A DNA stretch of 64,000 bases from Hydrogenothermaceae bacterium (GCA_026418455.1 JAOABH010000003.1:124001-188000); one strand, 5' to 3'. Shown: positions 34,765-44,055, numbered from the stretch's first letter. The notes: a model not told the origin generated them from the letters alone. A program made the numbers and translations.

Positions 34765-37695
34765 ATGTTAAAAGAGTATAATCACATAGAGATAGAAGAA
34801 AAGTGGAGTAAAGAGTATTTAAAAACTGCTATTTTTAGCCCAAAGGAAGAAGATGGAGAGTATTTCTCTGTTGTAATACCTCCTCCAAACGTTACGGGAA
34901 GCTTACATATAGGACACTCTCTCAATATGACATTACAAGACATAATAGTAAGATACAAAAGAATGAAAGGTTATAATGTACTATGGCTTCCGGGTTTTGA
35001 CCATGCAGGTATAGCTACTCAGTGGGTAGTAGTCCGTCAGTTATCAGAAAAAGGTATAAGTAGATTTGACCTTGGAAGAGAGAAATTTATCCAGAAAGTT
35101 TGGGAGTGGGTTCCCCAGTCAAGAAATTCAATAAAGAATCAGCTTGTTAGACTTGGAGCTTCCTGTGATTGGTCTCGCCAGAGATTTACACTTGATGAAG
35201 GATTTTCAAGGGCTGTAAGAGAGGCTTTTGTAAAGTTATACAAGGAAGGTCTTATATTTAAAGCTCCTTACATAGTAAACTGGGATCCAAAAGAGAGAAC
35301 AGCAATATCAGATCTTGAAGTGGAGTATGAGGAGAAAAAAGGTAATATATGGTATATAAAATATCCAATAAAAGACAGTGATGAGTATATAACAGTTGCA
35401 ACAACAAGACCCGAAACGATACTTGGGGATACAGCAGTTGCAGTTAATCCGGAAGATGATAGATATAAACATCTCATAGGTGAGTTTGTAGTTTTACCTC
35501 TGGCACCAGAGAAGAGATACGATATTAACGGTAAGGAAGTCTCAAACCTTATTCCTATAATAGCAGATGAGTATGTTGATCCAGCTTTTGGAACTGGAGC
35601 CGTTAAAATAACACCAGCTCATGACCCAAACGACTTTGAAGTTGGAAAGAGACACAATTTACCTATGATAGTTGTTATGGATGAATCTGCGGTTATGAAT
35701 AAAAATGCAGGAGAGTTTGAAGGTTTATACAGATACGATGCAAGGAAAAAAATTATAGAAAGATTGAAAGAGTTAGGACTTCTTGAAAAAGTGGAAGAAC
35801 ACATACATAATGTAGGACACTCTCAAAGGTCAAAAGAAGTGATAGAGCCTTATCTATCTACCCAGTGGTTTGTTGATACAAAAAAGTTAGCAGATAAAGC
35901 CATTGAGGTTGTAGAGAAAGGTAAGATAAGATTTATCCCAGAAAACTGGCAGAAAACATACCTTAACTGGATGTATAACATCAGAGAGTGGTGTATATCA
36001 AGGCAGATATGGTGGGGACACAGAATACCGGTTTGGTACTGTTCTGATTGTGGACACAGTAATGCTTTCAACGATGATATATTTGAGGAAGATTTTGAGA
36101 AGGTTATATTTAACCTTTATGCAGATAGTAAAATAGGAAAAATTTTCTGTGTTGATGAGATTTTAGATCTACTTGAAAGTCAAAACTTTACACAGGAAGA
36201 CAAGACAAACCTTGAGTTTTACGAAAAAGTGGTTTTTGGTAGGGAAATTCCCCAGTTAAAAGAAAAAAAATCTCTTATAAAAGCCCTTGAAAACTCAAAA
36301 TATATAAAACAGCTCTATCCAGAGAGATACGAGATAGTTTTAGAGTGTGAGAAATGTAAAAGTAGAAACTTAAAACAGGATGAAGACGTCCTTGATACTT
36401 GGTTTTCTTCAGCTTTATGGCCCTTTGGAACCCTCGGCTGGCCACAAAATTCCAAAGATTTACAAAGATTTTACCCTACATCTTTACTGGTAACAGGATT
36501 TGACATTATCTTTTTCTGGGTTGCCCGTATGATAATGATGGGTATGAAATTTATGGAGAAAGAGCCTTTTAGAGATGTATATATCCATGCCCTTGTCAGA
36601 GATGAGAAGGGAGAGAAGATGTCAAAGACAAAGGGTAATGTTATAGACCCTTTAGAGATGACTGAAAAATACGGAGCTGATGCTTTAAGATTTACACTAA
36701 CAGCCTTAGCAGCTCAAGGTAGAGATATAAGACTATCTGAAAAGAGAATAGAAGGTTATAAACATTTCTCAAATAAAATATTTAACGCATCAAAATTTGT
36801 CCTATCAAACATTGAGAAAGGTAAAGATTATAAATTTGATTTACAAAAATTAAACTTATCGGTAGAAGACAGATGGATACTGTCAAAATTACAGAAAACA
36901 ATTGAGAAGTCCTCTTCAGAACTTGAGTCTTACAGATACAATGAGTATGCATCTACATTGTATGACTTTTTCTGGCATGATTACTGTGACTGGTATATAG
37001 AGTTTACAAAAGAGAGAATATACAAAGGTTCCCCAGAAGAGAAAGATACAGCTCTTACTGTGTTAATATATGTCCTTGAAAACTCAATGAAACTTCTCCA
37101 TCCTATAATGCCTTTTATAACAGAAGAGATTTATAATCATATCCCAACAAAAGATAAAGAATTCTTAGCAATCTCAAAATATCCAGAGATAGATAACAGT
37201 TTAATATTTGAAAAAGAAGAGAGATTTATTGAGAACCTTAAAGATTTAATATCAAAGATAAGAGCTGTAAGGTCAGATTTTAATATAGAGCCAACCAGAA
37301 AACTCAAAATCCGTATAAAACCATCTGACAAGGAAACAGAAAGCTTATTAATGTCTCTAAAACAGCAGATTTCAAATCTTGTAAAAGCAGAAAGTTTGGA
37401 GTTATCAAATATCCCTAAAAAAGATACAGAAGTAGCTGTTATATCTGATATAGGAGAAGGTTTTATAGATATAGAAGGAGTTATAGACATACAGAAAGAG
37501 ATAGAAAGACAACAGAAGATACTTTCAGATATAGAAAAGTCTTTAAAAATTGCAGAAAACAAACTAAATAATCCATCTTTTGTAGAAAAAGCTCCTTCTA
37601 ATGTAGTGGAAAAAGAGAGACAGCTCTACCAAGAACTAACAGAAAAAAGAGAAAAAGTCCTTTCTATATTAAAGCTATTGCATTTTGAAAAATGA
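34765..37695 (+). CDS. valS: Valyl-tRNA synthetase
   Basis: The 976-residue protein is a class I synthetase with PPPNVTGSLHIGHSLNMT (HIGH motif), an editing domain (TTRPETILGDTAVAVNP), a zinc-knuckle insertion (CSDCGH; CEKCKS), KMSKTKGN as the KMSKS loop, and a C-terminal valine-specific coiled coil (about 910-975). It charges tRNA-Val. Its start follows argG by 3 nt with AAGAGG just upstream. Length is slightly above the usual 880-950. Confidence 0.96.
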   Translation: MLKEYNHIEIEEKWSKEYLKTAIFSPKEEDGEYFSVVIPPPNVTGSLHIGHSLNMTLQDIIVRYKRMKGYNVLWLPGFDHAGIATQWVVVRQLSEKGISRFDLGREKFIQKVWEWVPQSRNSIKNQLVRLGASCDWSRQRFTLDEGFSRAVREAFVKLYKEGLIFKAPYIVNWDPKERTAISDLEVEYEEKKGNIWYIKYPIKDSDEYITVATTRPETILGDTAVAVNPEDDRYKHLIGEFVVLPLAPEKRYDINGKEVSNLIPIIADEYVDPAFGTGAVKITPAHDPNDFEVGKRHNLPMIVVMDESAVMNKNAGEFEGLYRYDARKKIIERLKELGLLEKVEEHIHNVGHSQRSKEVIEPYLSTQWFVDTKKLADKAIEVVEKGKIRFIPENWQKTYLNWMYNIREWCISRQIWWGHRIPVWYCSDCGHSNAFNDDIFEEDFEKVIFNLYADSKIGKIFCVDEILDLLESQNFTQEDKTNLEFYEKVVFGREIPQLKEKKSLIKALENSKYIKQLYPERYEIVLECEKCKSRNLKQDEDVLDTWFSSALWPFGTLGWPQNSKDLQRFYPTSLLVTGFDIIFFWVARMIMMGMKFMEKEPFRDVYIHALVRDEKGEKMSKTKGNVIDPLEMTEKYGADALRFTLTALAAQGRDIRLSEKRIEGYKHFSNKIFNASKFVLSNIEKGKDYKFDLQKLNLSVEDRWILSKLQKTIEKSSSELESYRYNEYASTLYDFFWHDYCDWYIEFTKERIYKGSPEEKDTALTVLIYVLENSMKLLHPIMPFITEEIYNHIPTKDKEFLAISKYPEIDNSLIFEKEERFIENLKDLISKIRAVRSDFNIEPTRKLKIRIKPSDKETESLLMSLKQQISNLVKAESLELSNIPKKDTEVAVISDIGEGFIDIEGVIDIQKEIERQQKILSDIEKSLKIAENKLNNPSFVEKAPSNVVEKERQLYQELTEKREKVLSILKLLHFEK

Positions 37696-37706
37696 CTGTG
37701 TATAAT
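37678..37706 (+). promoter_or_regulatory. Promoter of tRNA-Asn (and ppa)
   Basis: TTGCAT (37678-37683) and TATAAT (37701-37706) are spaced by 17 bp. The -35 box overlaps the end of valS; transcription would start about 10 nt before the tRNA. Confidence 0.6.
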
Positions 37707-37722
37707 ATATAGTACCATTTGT

Positions 37723-37795
37723 TCCCGAGTAGCTCAGCAGGCAGAGCGGTCGGCTGTTAACCGACTGGTCGGGGGTTCGAATCCCTCCTCGGGAG
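37723..37795 (+). tRNA. tRNA-Asn (GTT)
   Basis: Cloverleaf with acceptor TCCCGAG/CTCGGGA, D-arm AGCTCAGCAGGCAGAGC, anticodon stem GTCGG/CCGAC with loop CTGTTAA (anticodon GTT) and T-arm GGGGGTTCGAATCCCTC. Discriminator G fits Asn. CCA is not encoded. Confidence 0.95.
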
Positions 37796-37829
37796 CTTCT
37801 TATTTAAAATATCACAAGAGAGGTAAAGG

Positions 37830-38357
37830 ATGGACTTAAAAAGAATCCCAGCAGGTAAAAATCCTCCGGAAGATATCTATGTTGTAATTGAGATACCGCA
37901 AGGTAGTAGTATAAAATATGAAGTTGATAAAGAAAGTGGAGCAGTTTTTGTAGATAGATTTCTATTTACAGCTATGTATTACCCTTTTAATTACGGATTT
38001 ATACCGAATACATTGGCAGATGATGGAGATCCAACAGATGTGTTAGTTATATCAAGGGAGCCTGTAGTACCTGGAAGTGTTATAAGAGCAAGACCAATTG
38101 GTATGCTTGAAATGGAAGATGAAGAAGGAATAGATACAAAGATAATAGCAGTTCCAGTGTCTAAGCTTGACAATAGTTATGATTCGATAAAAGAAATAAC
38201 AGACTTACCACAAGCTACATTAAACAAAATAAAACATTTCTTTGAACATTACAAAGAACTTGAATCCGGAAAGTGGGTTAAAGTTAAATCATTTAAGGAT
38301 TCAAATTCTGCCAAAGAAGATATCTTAAAGTCTATTGAAAATTTCAAAAAGTCTTGA
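37830..38357 (+). CDS. ppa: Inorganic pyrophosphatase (class I)
   Basis: The 175-residue protein is a family I soluble pyrophosphatase: [40 protein letters not shown] (the DxDPxD metal centre, shown in part) and [15 protein letters not shown]. It hydrolyses pyrophosphate from biosynthesis, including the ATP sulfurylase reaction of the sulfate module. ATG start with AGAGAGGT upstream, 35 nt after tRNA-Asn; it probably shares that promoter. Confidence 0.94.
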   Translation: MDLKRIPAGKNPPEDIYVVIEIPQGSSIKYEVDKESGAVFVDRFLFTAMYYPFNYGFIPNTLADDGDPTDVLVISREPVVPGSVIRARPIGMLEMEDEEGIDTKIIAVPVSKLDNSYDSIKEITDLPQATLNKIKHFFEHYKELESGKWVKVKSFKDSNSAKEDILKSIENFKKS

Positions 38358-38382
38358 AAATTTTTTGAATACGTAATATAAT
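38354..38382 (+). promoter_or_regulatory. Promoter of the tRNA-Pro/Arg/fMet cluster
   Basis: TTGAAA (38354-38359) and TATAAT (38377-38382) are spaced by 17 bp, 17 nt upstream of tRNA-Pro. The three tRNA genes downstream are close enough to be one transcript. Confidence 0.65.
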
Positions 38383-38399
38383 ATTTACCTGTTTTGAAT

Positions 38400-38472
38400 C
38401 GGAGTGTAGCTCAGGTGGGAGAGCACGTGCCTTGGGAGCACGGGGTCGCAGGTTCAAGTCCTGCCACTCCGA
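38400..38472 (+). tRNA. tRNA-Pro (TGG)
   Basis: Cloverleaf with acceptor CGGAGTG/CACTCCG, D-arm AGCTCAGGTGGGAGAGC, anticodon stem CGTGC/GCACG with loop CTTGGGA (anticodon TGG) and T-arm GCAGGTTCAAGTCCTGC. Discriminator A fits Pro. CCA is not encoded. Confidence 0.95.
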
Positions 38473-38483
38473 CTAAATAACGT

Positions 38484-38557
<74 letters not shown>

Positions 38558-38564
38558 TAGACAT

Positions 38565-38641
38565 CGCGGGGTGGAGCAGCTTGGTAGCTCGCCGGGCTCA
38601 TAACCCGGAGGTCGGAGGTTCAAATCCTCCCTCCGCAACCA
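38565..38641 (+). tRNA. Initiator tRNA-fMet (CAT)
   Basis: The acceptor CGCGGGG pairs with CTCCGCA except at C1-A72, the initiator mismatch. The anticodon stem has the three G-C pairs of initiators (CCGGG/CCCGG) around loop CTCATAA. T-arm GGAGGTTCAAATCCTCC. CCA appears to be encoded (38639-38641), unlike the other tRNAs here. Confidence 0.93.
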
Positions 38642-38715
38642 AAAATAAATTTTCTATTGACTCTCATCTCCTTTTCTCTTAAATTTATCCTAAAAAGAAA
38701 TTAAAAAGGTGGATT

Positions 38716-39864
38716 ATGATATTTTTTATATCTATCTTAGTTGTCCTTCTATCTCTTAAACCTGTATACGCAGAGACAGTTGAAGAGATTATAAATCTGG
38801 CAAAACTTTATAATCCGGATATAAAGAGAATAGAAAAAGAAGTGGAAGTTTTAAAACAGAAATCAAAAACAGCAGGAAGGTTACCTAACCCATCTTTTTC
38901 ATTTTCTATTAAAGATAGTGGAAATTTTACAGTATTTCAATACATACCTTGGTATGAAAAATTACAACTTCAAAAGGAAATAGAAGAAAAGAGATACGAA
39001 TCACAGATGATATTATTGAAACAAGAAAAGAGTAAAATACTTCGGCAGATAATTGAAAACGCTCTCTACATCCAGTTTTATAGAGAAAAAATAGCAATAA
39101 ATAACCAGGCTTTAGAGTTAATAGATAATATCCTACATGGAAGTATAACTGAAACAGATAAAAGTAAACTTTTAATCTTTAAAACAGGTCTAGTCTTAGA
39201 AAATCAAGATTTGAAACTTTTGGTGTCTAAACTAATTTCTGATATAAGAGTCCTTGTGAATTATGATATCAAGGATGTAGAGATAAAGCCCTTTAACTTA
39301 CAGGAGATAGATCAGGAAGAACTAAGAGAGAAGGTAAAAAAATTCAGTCTTTCAGTTAAATATATAGAGAAACAGATAGAGAGGGATAGGTTATCCTATA
39401 AATTGGCTAAAGAGATATTTATGCCCGATTTTGGGATCTCGGTAACCTATAAAAGTAAAGATAGATTTCAGGATGCATTTTCAATGGGAGTTAACCTCTA
39501 TGTGAATGTGCCTGTATGGAAAAGATTAAATCAGGAACAGATAGTTTTAGAGCAAAAATTACAGCTTATTGCATCTGAAGAAAAAAGGGTAAATGTTATA
39601 AATCAAACTATCTGGTCATTAGATAAACTTATCCAAGAGTATAACTACTCAAAAGAAAAACTAAAATTAGTGGAAAGTTCTATTAAAACTTATGAAACAG
39701 ATCTTAATTTAACAGTCCATAATTTTTTAAACGGTAAGGAAACAATAAACAATCTACTATATACAATATCAGAAAATATAAGCATAAAAAATAGAAAAAA
39801 CCAAGAGATACTGTCTGCAACCCTTTCATTTTTCAAAATTCTTGAGATATTTGGAGAGATTTAA
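38716..39864 (+). CDS. TolC-family outer-membrane efflux protein
   Basis: The 382-residue protein has a signal peptide (MIFFISILVVLLSLKPVYA) and the long alpha-helical, Lys/Glu-rich body of TolC/OEP proteins, with AGRLPNPSFSFSI and PDFGISVTYKSKD as the conserved beta-strand segments. It probably forms an outer-membrane exit duct. No inner-membrane pump or adaptor is adjacent, so the substrate is unknown. At 382 residues it is shorter than the usual 420-480, similar to minimal CzcC-type members. AAAGGTGG precedes the ATG. Confidence 0.8.
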   Translation: MIFFISILVVLLSLKPVYAETVEEIINLAKLYNPDIKRIEKEVEVLKQKSKTAGRLPNPSFSFSIKDSGNFTVFQYIPWYEKLQLQKEIEEKRYESQMILLKQEKSKILRQIIENALYIQFYREKIAINNQALELIDNILHGSITETDKSKLLIFKTGLVLENQDLKLLVSKLISDIRVLVNYDIKDVEIKPFNLQEIDQEELREKVKKFSLSVKYIEKQIERDRLSYKLAKEIFMPDFGISVTYKSKDRFQDAFSMGVNLYVNVPVWKRLNQEQIVLEQKLQLIASEEKRVNVINQTIWSLDKLIQEYNYSKEKLKLVESSIKTYETDLNLTVHNFLNGKETINNLLYTISENISIKNRKNQEILSATLSFFKILEIFGEI

Positions 39865-39954
39865 ATATTTCTCTTTAAACTCTGTTAACAAAAATTTCTA
39901 AGATGGTAGTGTATAATGTTTTTGTATGATTAAAAAGTTAGAGGTTAGGATAAG

Positions 39955-40419
39955 GTGAATTTAACTGAAAGTTTCTTAAAGATAGCTCTTATTGGTGGAG
40001 ACCCTGTTCTGTATGTTCTTGTACTTATGAGTGTTGTTATGGTTGCTATTATCGTTGAGAGATTTATAACAATAAAACATATAGAGTCAAATTTAATGTC
40101 TTATGACCCTCTTACACTGAAACTTCTTCTTGAAAAAAGGCTTGGCATACTTGCTACTTTTGGGAACAATGCTCCTTTTATAGGACTTTTTGGAACAGTT
40201 TTAGGTGTTATAAAGGCTTTTCACAGCTTGGGGACTTCTACAGAGTTTGGAGTTAGAGTAGTTATGACTGGAATATCAGAGGCTTTGGTTGCAACAGCTA
40301 TGGGACTTTTTGTGGCTATACCTTCCGTTATTGCATACAACTACTTTGTCCGGAAGATAAAAACATTACTACTTATATACGAAGCTAAAAAAGGTTTACC
40401 ACTCCAAACAGAGGAGTAA
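39955..40419 (+). CDS. exbB: ExbB/TolQ-type proton channel subunit
   Basis: The 154-residue protein is a compact ExbB/TolQ: an N-terminal membrane helix (VLYVLVLMSVVMVAIIVERF), then GNNAPFIGLFGTVLGVIKAFHSLG and ISEALVATAMGLFVAIPSVIAYN, the conserved core of the family. With ExbD it uses the proton gradient to drive TonB. It appears to start at a GTG after GAGGTTAGGA. A TATAAT at 39912-39917 lies upstream without a clear -35. First gene of exbB-exbD-tonB. Confidence 0.88.
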   Translation: MNLTESFLKIALIGGDPVLYVLVLMSVVMVAIIVERFITIKHIESNLMSYDPLTLKLLLEKRLGILATFGNNAPFIGLFGTVLGVIKAFHSLGTSTEFGVRVVMTGISEALVATAMGLFVAIPSVIAYNYFVRKIKTLLLIYEAKKGLPLQTEE

Positions 40420-40422
40420 AAG

Positions 40423-40821
40423 ATGAAGTTAATTGATAAAGATGAGAGAGAGATATCTGAAATAAATATGACCCCTTTTGTGGATATTATATTAGTTATT
40501 TTAATCATCTTCTTGGCTACGGCTACATTTATAGTAGAAGGAAAAATTCCCTTGGATCTTCCGAAAGCAAAAACCTCAGAGCCGGCAAAACAGCTTCAAA
40601 ATAAAATAGAGATTGTTATCAAGAAAGACGGTATTTTCTTTGAGGGAAATAAAGTTGATATACCTACTCTTGAGGCAAAGCTAAAACAGATAGCTGATCC
40701 AGAGAAAGTGGTAGTTTTAAAATCTGAGAAAGATGTTATATTTCAGGATGTTGTATCAGTTATAGATGTTTGTAGACAGGTAGGATTATCTAAGTATGTA
40801 GTTGAAACTAAGAAAGAGTAG
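40423..40821 (+). CDS. exbD: ExbD/TolR-type subunit
   Basis: The 132-residue protein has one membrane helix near the N-terminus beginning INMTPFVDIILVILIIFL, with D21 as the proton-carrying Asp, and a periplasmic ExbD/TolR domain (IVIKKDGIFFEGNKVD, VVLKSEKDVIFQDVV). It works with ExbB to energise TonB. It follows exbB by 3 nt. Confidence 0.9.
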   Translation: MKLIDKDEREISEINMTPFVDIILVILIIFLATATFIVEGKIPLDLPKAKTSEPAKQLQNKIEIVIKKDGIFFEGNKVDIPTLEAKLKQIADPEKVVVLKSEKDVIFQDVVSVIDVCRQVGLSKYVVETKKE

Positions 40822-40823
40822 TA

Positions 40824-41609
40824 ATGTTTAAAGATGAAAAAAGGATTTTATGGTTTTCATTTTTAGTTTCTTTAATTTTCCATATATCTATATTTTCTAT
40901 TCTTTACTTTGTAAATCTTAAACCTCAACCTGAAAAAGAAAAGATAATAACAATATCCCTTGATACAGAAAATTTAACACAGAAACCTTTTATCAATCCT
41001 GAAAAAGTAGAAAAAAAAGAAGAAAAACCAGTTGTTAGGGAAACTCAAAAGCCGGCTCCACAGCCTCAACCAACTCCAAAACCACAACCTCAGGTTCAAC
41101 CTCAACCTGAGCCTCATCCTGCTTCTACAATTCCGGAATCGAAACCTCCTGTTAAATCAGAAACTACTGAATCTGTAAATCCACAACCCCAACCTCCGGC
41201 AATCCCAAAATCTGAAGATTCTATTACACCGCAACCTCAAACTCCTCCACAGAAAGTTGATTTATCTGCTGGAAGGCCTGACCAGTTTAAAACCCCTCCC
41301 AAGAAAGATGAGGACATAAATGGATATCTAAAAGATCTAATAAGATGGTTAAATCAACAGGCAAGAGAGAGAGACCTGTATCCTCCTATAGCTAAAAGAT
41401 TAAAGATAGAGGGAGAAGTTATTGTTCGTGTTACTATAAATGAAGATGGGACAATTGATGAAAACTCAATAGTTATAGTGGAAGGAAGTGGTTATAATGT
41501 CCTTGATAAAGGAGCTATAGATATACTTAAAAAACTCCAACCTTTGAAAAAACCTCCGAAGAGAATTACCGTTGAAATTCCGATTGTTTTCCAGATAATA
41601 TACATGTGA
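40824..41609 (+). CDS. tonB: TonB protein
   Basis: The 261-residue protein has an N-terminal membrane anchor (FSFLVSLIFHISIFSILYFV), a long Pro/Gln/Lys-rich spanner with many PQP repeats (about 65-160) and a C-terminal TonB domain (about 175-261; YPPIAKRLKIEGEVIVRVTI, VEIPIVFQI). It transmits energy to outer-membrane receptors. It starts 3 nt after exbD. No TonB-dependent receptor is in the window. Confidence 0.9.
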   Translation: MFKDEKRILWFSFLVSLIFHISIFSILYFVNLKPQPEKEKIITISLDTENLTQKPFINPEKVEKKEEKPVVRETQKPAPQPQPTPKPQPQVQPQPEPHPASTIPESKPPVKSETTESVNPQPQPPAIPKSEDSITPQPQTPPQKVDLSAGRPDQFKTPPKKDEDINGYLKDLIRWLNQQARERDLYPPIAKRLKIEGEVIVRVTINEDGTIDENSIVIVEGSGYNVLDKGAIDILKKLQPLKKPPKRITVEIPIVFQIIYM

Positions 41610-41634
41610 TATATAACTTCTAAGGGAGCAACAG

Positions 41635-42119
41635 ATGATAACAAAGCAGATAGATAAAGAAAGTTTAAAAAAGCTATACGATAGAGACTTTCCACTATGG
41701 GCTGAAATTAACTTACAGCTTTTGAGAGAAAAGGCTTATGAGTTAGTAGATTGGGATAATCTACTTGAGGAGATTGAGGATATGTCAAGGTCTGATTTAA
41801 AAGCCTGTATAAGTTATTTAGCTGTGATTTTGGAGTACCTGTATAAAATTGACAACTTTAAAGATTTAGCCGGAGGAGAAACTGCTGGAGATTCTTGGAA
41901 AAGGAGTATAAAGGTTGCAAGAATAGAAATAGAGTCAATGTTTGAAAAATATCCAAGTCTAAAAACAAAGTTACCTGAAGAGTTAGACTATGCATGGATA
42001 GAAGCAAAAAAAGATTAAAAATATGGCTTATTAAAAATGGTTATAATCCAGATAAATTTAGTATTCCGGAAAATTGTCCATACACATACGAAGAGGCTTT
42101 TTCAAGAGATGTAAGCTAA
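41635..42119 (+). pseudogene. DUF29 protein, interrupted by a -1 frameshift in an A7 run
   Basis: The first frame gives 127 residues of a DUF29 protein (LYDRDFPLWAEINLQLLRE, LLEEIEDMSRSDLKA, SWKRSIKVARIEIE) and stops at 42016-42018. After one added A in the A7 run at 42006-42012, the sequence continues for 34 codons with a typical DUF29 end (WLIKNGYNPDKFSIPENCP) to a TAA at 42117. The site reads A_AAA_AAA in frame, a possible slippery sequence. The full protein would be about 161 residues. Function of DUF29 is unknown. A truncated second copy lies beyond rnhA. Confidence 0.78.
41665..41765 (+). repeat. Direct repeat copy A (DUF29 N-terminal coding segment)
   Basis: This 101-bp segment recurs at 42576-42676 in the same orientation with only 4 mismatches that I can count. 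It encodes the conserved LKKLYxxDFPLWAEINLQ stretch. The pair flanks the end of the DUF29 gene and all of rnhA. Confidence 0.9.
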
Positions 42120-42120
42120 T

Positions 42121-42555
42121 ATGAAAAAGGTTATAATATATGCTGATGGTTCATCTATCGGAAATCCCGGTCCTGGAGGCTGGTGTGGGATACTCATGTA
42201 CAACGGAAAGAAAAAAATAATATCCGGAGGAGAACCATATTCAACAAATAACCAAATGGAGTTAACTGCTGTAATAAAATCACTTGAAGCTTTAAAGGAA
42301 CCTTGTGAAGTAGATCTTTACACAGATTCAGAGCATGTAGTTAAAGGATTAAAGGAGTGGTTAGATAACTGGGCTAAAAATGGATGGAAAACTTCTAAAA
42401 AGAAGGAGTTAAAAAACGTAGAACTGTGGCAGAAACTTGACAGATTAAGGAAGGTTCATAAGATAAATCCTATATGGATCAAAGGTCACAGTGGTGATCC
42501 ACTAAATGAAGAGTGTGACAAAATAGCTAAAAAAGAGGCGGAAAAATGGAAGTAA
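42121..42555 (+). CDS. rnhA: Ribonuclease HI
   Basis: The 144-residue protein is a bacterial RNase HI with the four catalytic acids visible: D9 (YADGSS), E47 (NQMELTAV), D69 (YTDSEH) and D133 (ECDKIAK), plus the basic-protrusion region WAKNGWKTSKKKELKN. It degrades RNA in RNA-DNA hybrids. It begins one base after the re-framed DUF29 stop and lies between the two copies of a 101-bp direct repeat. Its last 10 bases overlap the DUF29 remnant. Confidence 0.93.
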   Translation: MKKVIIYADGSSIGNPGPGGWCGILMYNGKKKIISGGEPYSTNNQMELTAVIKSLEALKEPCEVDLYTDSEHVVKGLKEWLDNWAKNGWKTSKKKELKNVELWQKLDRLRKVHKINPIWIKGHSGDPLNEECDKIAKKEAEKWK

Positions 42556-42701
42556 GAGATTTAACAAAAGAGGATTTAAAAAAGCTATACGAGAAAGACT
42601 TTCCACTATGGGCTGAAATTAACTTACAGCTTTTAAGAGAAAAGGCTTATGAGTTAGTAGATTGGGACAATCTACTAAACAAGCTATGGAGATGTGTTTA
42701 G
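42546..42701 (+). pseudogene. Truncated DUF29 copy
   Basis: This 51-codon frame starts at an ATG inside the end of rnhA and encodes the first half-domain of DUF29 (LKKLYEKDFPLWAEINLQ, LVDWDNLL), then ends abruptly after NKLWRCV at 42701. It is near identical at the DNA level to the 5' part of the DUF29 gene at 41635, so it looks like a fragment left by a tandem duplication or recombination. Whether it is translated is unknown; it could couple rnhA to radA. Confidence 0.8.
42576..42676 (+). repeat. Direct repeat copy B (DUF29 fragment)
   Basis: Second copy of the 101-bp segment at 41665-41765, offset by 911 bp, with 4 mismatches. Homology ends at the point where this copy loses the DUF29 reading frame's further sequence. 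Confidence 0.9.
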
Positions 42702-42702
42702 A

Positions 42703-44052
42703 TTGAAGAAAGTAAAGCAGAGAACAGTATTTATATGTAATGAGTGTGGGTCAAAATTTCCAGCATGGTCTGGAAGATGTTCCAACTGTGGTACATACAA
42801 CACAATAACCGAAGAAATAGAGACAGTTATACCAAAATCAGAAAATTTTTATTCTAAGTCTCAACCTACACCAATTACACAGATAAAAACAAGAGAAAAT
42901 TTCCAAAGATTATCAACAGGTTATAAAAATCTTGATGAAGCTTTTGGTGGAGGATTTGTTGAAGGTCAGGTTGTACTTGTTTCCGGAGAGCCTGGAATAG
43001 GTAAATCTACATTACTACTTAAGGTTTCCTCAAATATAGCAAATGATAAGAAAGTTTTATATGTATCCGGTGAGGAGTCAGAACATCAGATAAGTATAAG
43101 GGCAAAAAGAATAGGTGTATCACAACAGAATCTATATATCCTATCTGATGTATCTTTGGAAAATATCCTTGAAGTTATTGATAATCTAAAACCTGACTTT
43201 GTAGTTTTTGACTCAATACAGACTATATATTCTCAATCTTTAGAATCTGTAGCTGGTTCTGTTTCTCAAGTTAAGTATGTATGTAGTAAGATTACTGAAT
43301 TTTCAAAGTCAAAAGGTGTGATATCTGTGATAGTAGGTCAGGTTAATAAAGAGGGAGCAATAGCAGGACCAAAAGTCCTTGAGCATCTCGTTGACACAGT
43401 TGCCCAGTTTGAAGGTGAAAAAGGATATGGATACAGGATATTGAAAATTATAAAGAATAGATTTGGGTCTTCTGGAGAGATGGCTGTCTTTAATATGACA
43501 GACAGAGGAATGGAAGAAGTCTTAGACCCATCTTCATTTTTCTTGTCAGAAAAGCCAGAAGGAAAATCAGGAAGTGTAATTTTCCCTTATACAGAAGGCT
43601 CAAAACCAGTTCTTGTAGAGATACAGGCTCTTGTTTCAAAAACTTTTTATCCTGTCCCACAGAGAAGATCTCAGGGAATAGATATAAACAAACTTTCCAT
43701 CATAACAGCTGTTGTTGAAAGGGAGCTTAAGATAAATCTGAAAGACAAGGATATATTTATCAATGTAGTAGGTGGTATTGAAATAGATGATCCGGCAGTT
43801 GATTTGCCGTTAGCAGTTGCTATATACTCTTCTTATAGAGATATTTCAGTTCCTTCTGATACTGCATTTTTTGGAGAGATAGGACTTACCGGTGAAGTTA
43901 GAGGAGTTTATTTCTCTGATTTAAGGATAAAAGAGTGTAAAAAAATGGGATTAAAGAGGGTCTTTGCTTCAGTTAAAAGTTTGGATCAAGAAAATATTAA
44001 AGTAGAGAATATAAGAAGTTTATCTCAGATAAAGGAAATTTTTAGGAGTTAG
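42703..44052 (+). CDS. radA: DNA repair protein RadA
   Basis: The protein (449 residues from this start) has the N-terminal zinc finger CNECGSKFPAWSGRCSNCG, the RecA-like ATPase with Walker A SGEPGIGKST, the RadA motif VNKEGAIAGPKVLEHLVD and a C-terminal Lon-protease-like domain. It processes recombination intermediates. Start choice is uncertain: TTG at 42703 gives the usual MKKVKQRTVF beginning and good spacing to GGAG (42688-42691), while GTG at 42694 is only 2 nt from it. The start overlaps the DUF29 remnant region. Confidence 0.92.
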   Translation: MKKVKQRTVFICNECGSKFPAWSGRCSNCGTYNTITEEIETVIPKSENFYSKSQPTPITQIKTRENFQRLSTGYKNLDEAFGGGFVEGQVVLVSGEPGIGKSTLLLKVSSNIANDKKVLYVSGEESEHQISIRAKRIGVSQQNLYILSDVSLENILEVIDNLKPDFVVFDSIQTIYSQSLESVAGSVSQVKYVCSKITEFSKSKGVISVIVGQVNKEGAIAGPKVLEHLVDTVAQFEGEKGYGYRILKIIKNRFGSSGEMAVFNMTDRGMEEVLDPSSFFLSEKPEGKSGSVIFPYTEGSKPVLVEIQALVSKTFYPVPQRRSQGIDINKLSIITAVVERELKINLKDKDIFINVVGGIEIDDPAVDLPLAVAIYSSYRDISVPSDTAFFGEIGLTGEVRGVYFSDLRIKECKKMGLKRVFASVKSLDQENIKVENIRSLSQIKEIFRS

Positions 44053-44055
44053 TAG

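Noticed and set aside
37137-37562. Minus-strand ORF of 141 codons in valS
   Set aside because: Antisense shadow of the ValS coiled coil; Ser/Ile-rich as expected from reversed Lys/Glu codons.
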